Assembly (NCBI RefSeq): GCF_001039355.2
Contig: NW_019774069.1
Span: 69,373-133,372, forward strand
Length of the DNA: 64,000 nt
Origin: Lingula anatina
Taxonomy: Eukaryota; Brachiopoda; Lingulata; Lingulida; Lingulidae
Direction of reading: 5' to 3'
In this document: piece after piece, positions 23,164 through 33,546 of the stretch
Numbering within the stretch: the stretch's first letter is position 1
How the letters are laid out: every line of letters starts with the position of its first letter
Program-made: the position numbers and the translations under genes
The notes under the pieces: model-generated
The model's input: only the letters and a program-made list of their open reading frames with translations
Told to the model about the DNA's origin: nothing
The model's database searches: none

Positions 23164-23492
23164 TTGTGCCGAGCGTTCTCCGTAGTGAATTCTCCGACCC
23201 CGTTGTCTGCGTGATCAACCCCTCGGACAAGTTTCGCCTCCTTCGTAAGGGGTGTGAAATAGGGAGGGCGGTCACAGTTGAAAGCGTTCTTGAGGACGCT
23301 GAGGAGTGCAACGAAGTCAGTGCCGCTGTTTGTCAAGTGGAGGTCTCCAGTGACTGTGATGAGTGCCTGGTGATTCCAGAGCACCTCTAGTCGCTGTATG
23401 AGAGCTCATGTACGCATTTAAGCGAGCCTCAGTGCCAACAGTTGGCTCAAATTCTAGTCGACTTCCAAGACGTCTTTGCAAAAGACGAGTTT
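23164..23492 (+). mobile_element. Gypsy-type retrotransposon pol fragment, 5' part
   Basis: One open frame with a single TAG (23388-23390) encodes sequence typical of the protease-to-reverse-transcriptase linker of Ty3/Gypsy elements (VCVINPSDKFRLLRKG, then a DFQDVFAKDEF segment). The left end is cut by the single N at 23163. At 23492 it is interrupted by a DNA transposon and resumes in the same frame at 24459. A relic, not functional. Confidence 0.75.
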
Positions 23493-24458
23493 CAGGCCTT
23501 CCCAACTACCAGACTCGGCACCTACGGGTCCAGAATAAACCGGTATATCTGACCACACTACCCGTTTTCAAGGTGTGTGTCAGATCGCATAAAAGAGTAT
23601 CATACCCTATCACAAATTCTGTAAGCCTACCTGTCATCCGGGTATCACGCCTCGTTTTCGTCAAGTAGGAGTCGTATGAATACAACAGACGACTCCCTCA
23701 ATCAGGGGGTGGAAACGCGCTACTTATATGATTAAGACGAGCCTAGCCGTCAGTACCGGTTATTGTTTTGTGACCTTCAGGAGCAATTAGGTTTGGTCGT
23801 TGCGGCACGCATGAACAGTAGTTGAACTACCACACCTGGGTCTTTTGTTTTTGACAACTGTTCACTCGTCATCAATATATACAGGCTATATATACAGGCT
23901 GATATCTACTAGTACTACCAGTGGCTTCATTAGTAACGTTCCCACAATACTTAAGTTTTCTGTCCGTGCATACAAACCCTGAAAAAGGACAGCCTCGCTG
24001 ACGAGAACAATAGACGTTTCTCCCCCCTCTCTAGGATTACCCCTGCCCTCAATCTCGTCCATCCCGGTAGTCATGAAAATAATTTAACACCGGACAGAAT
24101 ATGCTTCTCCTATCAAAATTAAGTCTACTTTTCTAAATTAATATATAAGTTTGCAAGTTCTTATTTACAAAACATCATTGGCTATGTCCGAACCTAAATT
24201 TTATGTTAAAAATTGCGGTACTGTCAGATTTTAGCATAAACAGAGAAAATTGCAGCAGCGCATGAATCTAGATGAGATGCACTACTTTCCAACCCCGATT
24301 AGGATCATTGCTATCACATCGCGTACCAGGCAAAATCGGTGTGGTGGCTGATACTCTTTTATGCGATCTGACACACACCTTGAAAACGGGTAGTGTGGTC
24401 TGATAAACCGGTTTATACTGGACCCGTAGGTGCCGAGTCTGGTAGTTGGGAAGGCCTG
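23493..24458. mobile_element. 966-bp DNA transposon with 110-bp inverted ends
   Basis: Begins CAGGCCTTCCCAACTACCAG and ends with its inverse. The terminal inverted repeats are 23493-23602 and 24349-24458, with only a few mismatches. The 5-base duplication AGTTT flanks both sides (23488-23492 and 24459-24463). Removing the element and one AGTTT restores a continuous Gypsy reading frame, which fixes the borders. The interior has no convincing gene, so it is non-autonomous. Superfamily not assigned. Confidence 0.88.
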
Positions 24459-24622
24459 AGTTTGACTTTGGTAATTTTACCGAGATCGAGCACCGTATTG
24501 ACACGGGGGACGCTCGGCCAGTCAAACAGCGAATGCGCAGGACGCCTGCGTGTTTTGCCGAGGAGGAAGAGGGGCATCTGAAAAAGATGCTAAAGGCGGG
24601 GGTAATACAAGAGTCGACCTCT
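24459..24622 (+). mobile_element. Gypsy-type pol fragment, 3' part (start of reverse transcriptase)
   Basis: Continues the frame of 23164-23492. It encodes the conserved approach to the RT domain (EIEHRIDTGDARPVKQ, then KKMLKAGVIQES). The similarity stops abruptly after about 24622, so the catalytic RT core is absent here. Confidence 0.8.
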
Positions 24623-25028
24623 GTAATCCTCAAGCAACTTATACCCCATCAGTGGATAAATAATTAGTTTTGAAATAATTTACAACATATGTAGAAATTA
24701 ACTTTTCCAAAAGTTAGTCCCATTTCCTGGAAACCGGGCCTCTTAGGCCCGGTCAAGAGGCCCGGTCGCTTGATAATTTTACTTCCACATGGGATAAATA
24801 AGTCCATGTTACCTCAAATAGCTTTGCTATAAAATGTTTTACACAAGCAATATCATGTGTGCTATGACTATCAGTATGGTCAATGAAATCTGCCTGTGAA
24901 AGATTCAAGACCTGGAGAAATTATTATTTATGAGTAATCGGTCACCTGATATGCAGATATCAGTTTAAATCTATCATTATTACATACATGATAGACTGCG
25001 CTACCTTTGCGAAACTTTCCATTTTGAG

Positions 25029-25704
25029 AAAAAAAATGTTTTTCTGCATTTTCCATACACAGTGTATACTCATGCACCCAGGTGGAGGTAAAGGGAGCAA
25101 GGGAATGGTGTAACATGAAAATCTGACTCCCCCAGTCAGATTTTCATAATGAAAATCTGAATCCCCATGAAAATTTGACTCCCCCACCACAAATGTTCAT
25201 AAATCTTATTTTATTTGAGTATATGACTGTAATATTGTAGTATGTAAAATGGAGGATACTTTGGCACTTTTTTTTAAAGTTTGCAGGTGAATATTTTCAT
25301 GAAAAAAATATGAAAATTAAAAATGTGCACTTAACCGCCCATTGTCTTCCCTTTGAAAAAGCTATTTATTTGATATTGGATGATCATTTCTACATCTTTC
25401 CTTTAAATTTACTTTATGAAGATTATATTGGAAATATTTTAAAGTTTGATGGTAAACTATTGGGTGAAAAAACTAAAAAAAAAAAAACATGAAAAATAAA
25501 AAATTTAAAATGTGCATTTTATCACCCAATAACTCCCCTATGAAAAAGCTATTTATTTGATATTTGATGATCATTCTGACATCTTTTCTATTAGGATACT
25601 TTATGAAAAATATATTGGAAATATTAAAAAGTTTGATGATAAAATAGTGAGTGAAAGAATGAAAAATAAATCATGAAAATCTTCATTTTTATACCCATGA
25701 GATT
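25029..25704. repeat. AT-rich duplicated block, copy 1
   Basis: Near-identical to 25706-26349 and separated from it by a single N (25705). It contains repeated phrases such as GAAAATCTGACTCCCC, and two internal subunits that both contain GATGATCATT. No gene supported. The layout suggests an unresolved overlap between contigs. Confidence 0.85.
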
Positions 25705-25705
25705 N

Positions 25706-26349
25706 AAAAAACCTTTTTCCGCATTTTCCATACACAGTGTATACTCATGCACCCAGGTGGAGGTAAAGCCAGCAAAGGGACTGGTGTAACATGAAAATCT
25801 GACTCCCCATGAAAATTTGACTCCCCCTCCACAAATGTTCATAAATCTTATTTTATTTGAGTATATGACTTTGATATTGTAGTATGTAAAATGGAGGATA
25901 CTTTGGCATTTTTTTTTAAGTTTGCAGGTGAATATTTTCATGAAAAAAATATGAAAATTAAAAATGTGCACTTAACCGCCCATTGTCTCCCCTTTGAAAA
26001 AGCTATTTATTTCATATTGGATGATCATTTCTACATCTTTCCTTTAAATTTACTTTATGAAGATTATATTGGAAATATTTGAAAGTTTGATGGTAAACTA
26101 TTGGGTGAAAAAAAACTAAAAAAAAAACCCATAAAAATAGAAAATGAAAAATGTGCATTTTATCACCCAATAACTCCCCTATGAAAAAGCTATTTATTTG
26201 ATATTTGATGATCATTCTGACATTTTTTCTATTAGGATACTTTATGAAAAATATATTGGAAATATTTAAAAGTTTGATGATAAAATAGTGAGTGAAAGAA
26301 TGAAAAATAAATCATGAAAATCTTCATTTTTATGCCCATGAGATTTGGA
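25706..26349. repeat. AT-rich duplicated block, copy 2
   Basis: Second copy of 25029-25704, beginning immediately after the N. It lacks a stretch of about 30 bases present in copy 1 near 25125-25160. It runs up to the 3' end of the LINE. Confidence 0.85.
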
Positions 26350-26351
26350 TT

Positions 26352-29300
26352 CCCATAAAGAAAATAATAATTTAATAATAATTTATTGAGCACTAAAATG
26401 TTTCAGTACATTTTGCAGGCCCTCTAAACTACTTGTGTTATACATACATGTAATATATAACAAGACTTATTATCCCACTTATGTGATATCAGGCTTTCAA
26501 ACACAAATGTAATTATATGTTTCATAATTACCTTATATACATAACAAGTGGAAGTATTTCTTATAAATGTGGGAATAAATAAACTATAAGGAAAGAAATA
26601 ATAATTAAAATAATAATACTAATAATAGTAATGATGATAATAATAAGATAAAAATACCTATATTACACAATGACAATTACATTGTTCTATATTGTGGTAG
26701 ACTCGCTCATTATTATTGACAGGCTAGTCTTTTTTTAAACATTTCTTGGATGAAGTGAGACACGGTTTTTAGACAGTGTTCACTTTGAGGATTGAGAAGC
26801 CAGACAAGTTTTTCTACATCAGATGACAATTGAGGCGGTATCATCTTTATCATTTTTTCTCTTTCGTTCACATGCTCATTACATTTTAGTAGGAAATGCA
26901 CTTCTGTTTCAACATCATTGCAATGTGGACATTTTCGGTTTTCTACTGGTTTTTTGGGTTTTGCGTAGCGACCTCTTTCGATTTCTAAGTCATGGTCGCT
27001 GATTCGAAATTTTGCAAGTGTTTTTATTTCATTTAGAGGGACTTTCATTGTGAGGTAATTTTCTGGAGTGTAGGATTTCTTTATTTCTTTATAAGTTCTT
27101 AGTTTGCTTTTGTTGTCACTGTGCAGATCGGTCCCAAAAAGTTCTTCAATTTTTTTTATTAACATGTGTTTGAAGTAAGTTTGGGTCTACAGTGCTTAGA
27201 TCTATTGACAGTCCCCAGAGGTCTATAAAAGTTTTTAGGGAGCTTGACCAGCTAGGCCCTTTTAAATGGATTTCTTTTTCATATATTTGTTTCACAATTC
27301 TATTTGGAGCAAGTTCTTTGAAACGAATTTGGTACTTAAAAACATGTTTTACAATATCTGTGTAGAGTGGCAGCCTTCCAAGTTCTGCCCTACTTGCATT
27401 GTTGCTTGCATATTTCCGTACACCAAGAGCCCACTTACACGTTTTTAGATGGAGCTGCTCAAAAGGCATTTTATTCATTTTTTGGAGGGAGATTTTCTTA
27501 TCTTTAAATAGTTCTTCTGCCCAAACTTCACAGCCATAGAGTAAGATTGGCTTGACGGTTTTATCAAAAAGCTTCATGTATAGTAGGGGAGAAGATATCT
27601 GGTGTGAGGAAAGTGCTGTTTTCAGTGCAAAAGATGCTTTCATTGCATTTTGTTTCAGGTTTTCAATTGCTTTTTTTAAAGATCCTGTATTTGTGAAGGT
27701 TATGCCTAAGTATGTAAAATTCTTCACAGATTCTATGATTTTGTTATTTATATAGAAGTTAATATTTTTGTCTAGTTTCCCTTGTTTGTTAAAGATGACA
27801 ACCTTCGACTTTTTCTCATTCACCTGAAGTTTCCATTTTCTGCAATATGTTTGAAGTGCCGTTAAGTGGCCTTGTAGTCCTTCCTTGCTAGTTGATAACA
27901 GAACAAGGTCATCTGCATAGAGGATGTGGTTTAGGCCATCAACTGAGCAGTCCTTATTTTTGTTCTTAAAGATTTCTTTGATATCATCGATGAAAACATT
28001 AAAAAGGGTAGGGCTTAGATTATCCCCTTGTCTGATTCCTATCCTTGATATAAAGGGCAGGTACCCTTCCCCAACAGAGATGCCTAATCTGGTGTTACTG
28101 TACATTGTTTTAATGATGCTGTAAAATTTTCCTCCTACTCCAGTTTTGAGTAGTTTCAATAGTAGGCCCTTGTGCCACACAGTATCAAATGCTTTTCTCA
28201 GATCAATAAAGCATGTATATAGTTTCCTATTTTGATTGATGTATCTGTTAATTATAGATTTCAAAGTGAAGATATGATCGGTAGTTCTATATCCCGGCCG
28301 AAATCCTGCTTGTTCCTCACTTAACTTGTTTTTTGACTGGAGGTATTCAATGATTCTGTTTGCTAAAATAGAGTTAAACAGTTTTCCCAAACAGCTAGTG
28401 ATACAGAGTCCTCTGTAGTTTGAGGGGTTCATGTATTCTCCTGACTTGAAAAGCGGAATGATAATCCCGAGGTTCCATAGATCAGGGATTTCTGACGTAT
28501 CTAACACTAAATTAAAGAGTTTAGTAAGCACACCTGTAAGGTACTGTGCCCCTGTCTTCAGCATTTCATTTCTTATCATGTCTTCACCAGGAGATTTTCC
28601 ATTTTTTAACTTCCGTATGGCTTTCTTGACTTCATGTACAGTTATGGGAAGGTTGAGGGTGGGCTCGCCTAGCATATTTTCATGTGCTTCGATTTGATTA
28701 TCTATTTCTTGTTCATCCTGAAGTGGGATTCCACATAGGTTATAGAAGTGGTTAAGCCACGTGTCTGGTTCAATTAGGTTTTCTTGGTGCTTTTTACCCT
28801 TCAGTTTTTGTAGAGTTTGCCAAAAGGCTTTAGGATTTTTCTCTTCAAGATTTAGCAATTCATTTATCATGGTAGTCTTGTGGTTTTCTTTCTTTTCTTT
28901 AATCATTTTCTTGTACCTTTTGACAGCTACATGGTATGTATCAGAAATGAATTTATTTTTCGGGTTTTTTTGAAGGAGTTTTCCTAATGATTTGACATTT
29001 CTCCTTACTTCCAGACAGGTACCGTCAAACCATGGTTGTTTTTTCACTCTTTTATTGGTCTTTTATTTTGTTTGCTACTTTGAGGTTTCTTTTTTCGTAG
29101 GGATGCTTCTGCAGCGTTTTCAAGAATATTTACTAGAGAGCGGCATGCATCATGCACTCCACTCTTTGTTGCAGGGAAGTTTGTTGACTGCAGATTACAG
29201 ATGGCTGACATGTTTGATTCAGTTTCAAGGGCACTTAAAAATTTTTCACATGAATCTGACTCCCAGATATATCTACCGTTGAATTTCTGAAGTGTCTGTG

Positions 29301-29355
29301 ATTTTCTATACTCTTTGATACCTGTTGTTTGAAACGTAACATCCAATAAACAGTG
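26352..29355 (-). mobile_element. Non-LTR retrotransposon, 5'-truncated copy (reverse transcriptase)
   Basis: Minus-strand LINE copy with an open RT frame (27146-29047). RT blocks are visible: KNGKSPGEDMI, NPSNYRGLCITSCLGKLFN, AGFRPGYRTTDHIF, YTCFIDLRKAFDTVWH, GIRQGDNLSPTLFNVFIDD, YADD (27908-27919) and FTYLGITF. A C-terminal Cys-His motif (CPHCNDVETEVHFLLKC) lies in a separate frame at 26713-27165. The frame changes near 27150 (poly-A run) and at 29047, so it is not intact. The 3' UTR ends in AT-rich TAAT repeats. At 29355 homology to the second copy stops and unrelated sequence follows, as in 5'-truncated insertions. APE-type LINE, possibly CR1- or Jockey-group; clade uncertain. Confidence 0.85.
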
Positions 29356-29506
29356 GAAAAGGACCCATTTTATATTCAGTCACCATACCATTGTTTTCTA
29401 CATAGTTTGCAAAGAGATGTACATTTTGTTATTATTTGAAAGTTTGGTGGTGAAAATTTTGGTTAATTTTTTTTTAAACAATAGGGGAGACCGGGGCTAG
29501 TTGGCN

Positions 29507-30528
29507 GCGGCATGCATCATGCACTCCACTCTTTGTTGCAGGAAAGTTTGTTGACTGCAGATTACAGATGGCTGACATGTTTGATTCAGTTTCAAGGGCA
29601 CTTAAAAATTTTTCACATGAGTCTGACTCCCAGATATATCTACCGTTGAATTTCTGAAGTGTCTGTGAATTTCTATACTCTTTGATACCTGTTGTTTGAA
29701 ATGTAACATCCAATAAACAGTGATCAGACAAGTAATCAATAGGATGGATAGTGAAATACTTTACATTGCTGAGTAGCCTGTCACTAACAATAGCATAGTC
29801 TACTGCGCTACATCCCAGTTTGTTAAAACAGGTAAAATATCCTAAGGAGTTGCCTTGTGTTCTACCATTTAAGATGATTAAACTACTGCTTTTACACAGT
29901 TCTAGTAGACTTCTTCCCTGGGGGTTCACCACACTATAGTATCTAAATTGTTTCTAGGTCGTGTGAGTGTGTTATTGGCCAAGCTGTCAGGCGCCGGTCC
30001 AAACATGCTATCATCTTTGACTAAATCTGACAAAGTCCCAGTCCTTGCATTAAAGTCACCTAGGAGACAGACTGAGCCTAGTGCCTGATAGCGTGCAATT
30101 TCATCTTCTAGGATATCAAAAGTGGCCTCATCAATCGCAGTGTTGCCTGGTTTTATGTAAACTGCACACACAAATAGATCTTTTTGTAATCCAAAGTATG
30201 TGCCTGACAGCCTAAGCCATAATAGATTCTCACTCTTACTATTTTGCATCTTGATTGCCTCTCGAAACTCTTTTTTGTAGTATATAACAATTCCCCCAGA
30301 GGGTCTACCTCGAACTTTTCTTTTTTTTCTAACTTTAAGAAAATGGGCATGTGTGCCAGTAGGTAGAACAACTCTTGATCTTTCTGTAGAAAAGGTTTCA
30401 ACACATATGAAAATATCATAGCTTTCTATCATAGCAAGAAAATTATCATCATTAAGCTTGTTAGCAAGACCTCTAACATTACGCATACCTAAGCGAAGCA
30501 TATCATTCATGATAGAAGCAGGAGACAT
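29507..30528 (-). mobile_element. LINE ORF2 N-terminal part: APE-type endonuclease (second copy)
   Basis: Starts at an ATG at 30528. It shows apurinic-endonuclease motifs: an N-terminal GMRNVRGLANKL, FICVETF, GIVIYYKK, LLGDFNARTG (metal-binding Asp/Asn), AVDYAIVSDRL and LSDHCLLDV. One frameshift lies near 29928. The frame is cut at the N (29506). Bases 29507-29722 duplicate 29140-29355 with a few differences, so this is a different LINE copy or allele from the RT half on the left. Confidence 0.85.
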
Positions 30529-31070
30529 GTTATGTAACTATGTGTGCTTAAACACCTATCCTCGGACAGCTAATCATCTCATTTTCAGCAATGCTTGATT
30601 AATAACAACTTACATGAGAATAATATATAAATAAATTATGTAGTAACAAGTTTACCTTATGATCAGTTTACATTTCTTCTTCAGTTATTTTAATTGTAAT
30701 CACTTAGTACATTAACCTTATGACCTATGTTTTGGGGTGTAATTTGTGTACCCTGTTGGGCAAGCAGTACTAAATGTATAAAGATCAACTGCATGCAAAA
30801 TTTGTATGCCAATCGGTGTACCTTTCAGATTAGAATATTTGAATAACTAAGATCGTATTATTGCTTGTGTATTTATAAGAAAAAGGAAATAGATACTCAC
30901 ATTTTTGACATCTCAGATATGAATTTGGCACTTACTGTGGCTGTTACTTGGCTTGTTGTGCACAGAGAGAATCTATTATTTAAAATATTATCCTTTATAT
31001 AAAATGACGCTGAGCATAGTTCTTTGTGCTAGAGGAAAAAAAAGTACATATATAAAGCCTTCATTGTCAG

Positions 31071-31979
31071 TTATCCGATTTTATTTTCCAGTTTGCTCAA
31101 ACAATCTCTCAGTAGTTTAAGTTCTGACTGGATAGAGCTGTTCCTTTCATTGAGTGGGTTCCACTGTTTTTTCCACTGGCTTTGGTTTCCATGATTGTGG
31201 TAGCGATGGTTGACGTGTGGGTTGGGTCTATGGTTGCGGGTGGGTGTTGCCTTGGATTGGGTCATCTGTCCTGTGGCCTCCTTGATATTACGGGCCAGTG
31301 CGCTGGTCCCATGGGAAGTGAGATGGATCCCGTCCCATTGGAAAAGAGTTCTCCTGCCTGTGATATTTTCATTGTTCATGTAATGAACGTTGCCACGTGA
31401 GTTACAGAAATCATACATTTGTTTGTTAGTTTGCATTGCCGCTCTGTTAAAACTGTGATTTCCCCAGCGGGGTAGAATGTTGCTCACAATAATTTGGGTT
31501 TCGGGGTAAGTTTGTTCAATGGTATTAACAAGGTCAATAGTTTCCTCCGCTACGCTCTGTGGATTCTGACCCTCACTAATGTTGTTTGATCCAATTATGA
31601 TACTGAAAGTTTTTGGTTTTCCAAAATTGTTTTCTGATAGTAGCTTTTTGGCATCCTTTACTTTTTTTCCCCTGAGAGCGAAACACTTGCTTCTTGTTCG
31701 AGGGAAGAGACCATTGGGTAAAAGACCTTTTCCAATTGAGCCAGAAATCACAATATTTTCATAGGGTGTCACTGGCTGGTCTGGGTTATTGTTACCTGTG
31801 CTAGTTCCTACACTATCATCTCTGCTTTCAGGTGAATGGTTGACAGTAGGGCCTGCATCAGTCGCAGTGCTTTCAGGTGTATCCATAGCAACTGCTGATG
31901 TTATCACTTTAGTACCAGGTGTTGGTGTTTCAGTGTCCAGAGCTGATACTTTGTTTGCAGTAATTGTAGGGTGTTGCAT
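31071..31979 (-). CDS. LINE ORF1 with SGNH-hydrolase-like domain
   Basis: A 302-residue intact ORF upstream of the endonuclease. A Ser/Thr/Pro-rich N-terminus (about residues 1-75) is followed by an SGNH/GDSL-like core: block I NIVISGSIGKGLLPNG (nucleophile Ser), block III FSIIIGSNNIS, and block V QWDGIHLTSHG (Asp-x-x-His). The tail is basic and His/Asn-rich with a short final coiled coil, suiting nucleic-acid binding. Esterase-type ORF1 proteins are known in CR1-like LINEs. The spacing of about 540 bases to the ORF2 start contains no gene. Confidence 0.75.
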   Translation of the reverse strand: MQHPTITANKVSALDTETPTPGTKVITSAVAMDTPESTATDAGPTVNHSPESRDDSVGTSTGNNNPDQPVTPYENIVISGSIGKGLLPNGLFPRTRSKCFALRGKKVKDAKKLLSENNFGKPKTFSIIIGSNNISEGQNPQSVAEETIDLVNTIEQTYPETQIIVSNILPRWGNHSFNRAAMQTNKQMYDFCNSRGNVHYMNNENITGRRTLFQWDGIHLTSHGTSALARNIKEATGQMTQSKATPTRNHRPNPHVNHRYHNHGNQSQWKKQWNPLNERNSSIQSELKLLRDCLSKLENKIG

Positions 31980-32040
31980 TGTCTCTGTGGTAACTGCTGA
32001 TGTTATCAGTTTATTGTACAGTCCTTTTTAAAGGTGAAAG

Positions 32041-33546
32041 TGGATCTCATACCTCTGGGGAAGAAAACATGAGTAGTATAAGAATGTTGACGATATGTCA
32101 ATGTNTTTTGGGTGAAGGGTGACAATATCCTTAATGGGGTTGTAATTCCATGTCATATTTGTATATTCAGTTGATTCAGCTAGGCCATTCCTGGTGTTGA
32201 GGTAAATATATATTTATATATTTCCAAGAAAATTTGCTTCTGAATAATTAGCCGTATTCCCTAGACTCTCTTGGTTTTCCATACTTACTATATTTATTTG
32301 TTAAATTTTTTTATAACCATATTTGGTATATAAAGAATGCCCATTGCACCTGTTCGAGTATTTCTGCTGATAGTGTGCTATATTAACCCCAGTACATAAT
32401 AGACCTTTGACATATTTTGTTGTAAGGCCATTTATATGCAAGTATTACGTTTTTAATTGCATTCATTTGTAGATTGTTGATTATATATATTATATATATA
32501 GTTCTAATTTTTCCTCAAAGAAAATTTGCTGTCATATCTTTCTACAAGCTTGGTAAATTATTTATTTCAGCTGAGATGTTCATCTATTTTTAGGCCAAGG
32601 ATTTTTTTCTTCTTACATTTTCTAAAGCATCTTCATTTTTTTAAAAATTGTTTTTCATTTTTGTTTGTCTTTTGTTTCAGTTTTCAAAATGATGAGCACG
32701 TTTCCCTCTAGTTGTAATCAGCATTGGATTTTAAACAAGTTCTGAAGAAGACCTCTTTCTATTAAAGTTTAATTCATATTGCTTCTTATTTAGTTGCATA
32801 AGTAAAAATAGTTTACCATACTAAGTATATTTTATTATTTAAGAAATGTTGTGCTGAAAATAAATAAAGAAAGATATATATATACATGCCGTATCAAGTG
32901 ACAGAGAAACTACAAGAAAAGTACATGTTAGAAGTTTACATTTGTTGTTTATTGCTCAACTTTTTTGGTCAAACAGACTACATTTAATCCATATTTTTCA
33001 ACAATGTATTAGCATTTTCAGTTTACTGCAAATAAATGAATATATAACGAATATGCAAATCTGTCTCTAAAATTTAAATTTTGTGTCAATAAATAATGGG
33101 ATCTGCCACATCTCATGCTTCTTTGCACAAGACATACATGTAGGGAACTCCTTGTAGGCAGTTTTGCAATAATGTGACTGTGTCAACGTTAAATCTTACA
33201 ATATAGAATTGATCATACTATCAACCAAGTTTTATAATTTGTGGTAAAATTTACCATTTTCATCTTTTTCTGTATGTCATTCTAACTGAATGCACACTGA
33301 ATTGTATCATCAAACTGTATGATGTAAATGATTAAATGTATCATCTCAATCATGTTTTTAAACATTTCACCTAATGTATTTTTGGACTGGTCAGTAGCAT
33401 TCTTAATGCCAATTAGTTAGTTTTTGTAGTCTTCTAAGATGGAAAATATGTTGCTTAGGCATTTGATTAAGGTGCACTTTCTGAATTATACAAAATCTAG
33501 AAAATAGTTCATAGTTATGGACTTTAGATATCAATGTTCTACTATT
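32041..33546. other. Intergenic / 3' flank of the SH3 gene
   Basis: AT-rich, with a single N at 32105. No coding sequence supported. Probably includes the 3' UTR of the minus-strand SH3 gene that ends at 33547. Confidence 0.4.

Noticed and set aside
24268-24633. 121-residue minus-strand frame
   Set aside because: Antisense of the transposon end and the Gypsy fragment; no independent support.
31182-32031. Several plus-strand frames opposite LINE ORF1
   Set aside because: Antisense shadows of the SGNH-type ORF1, low-complexity composition.
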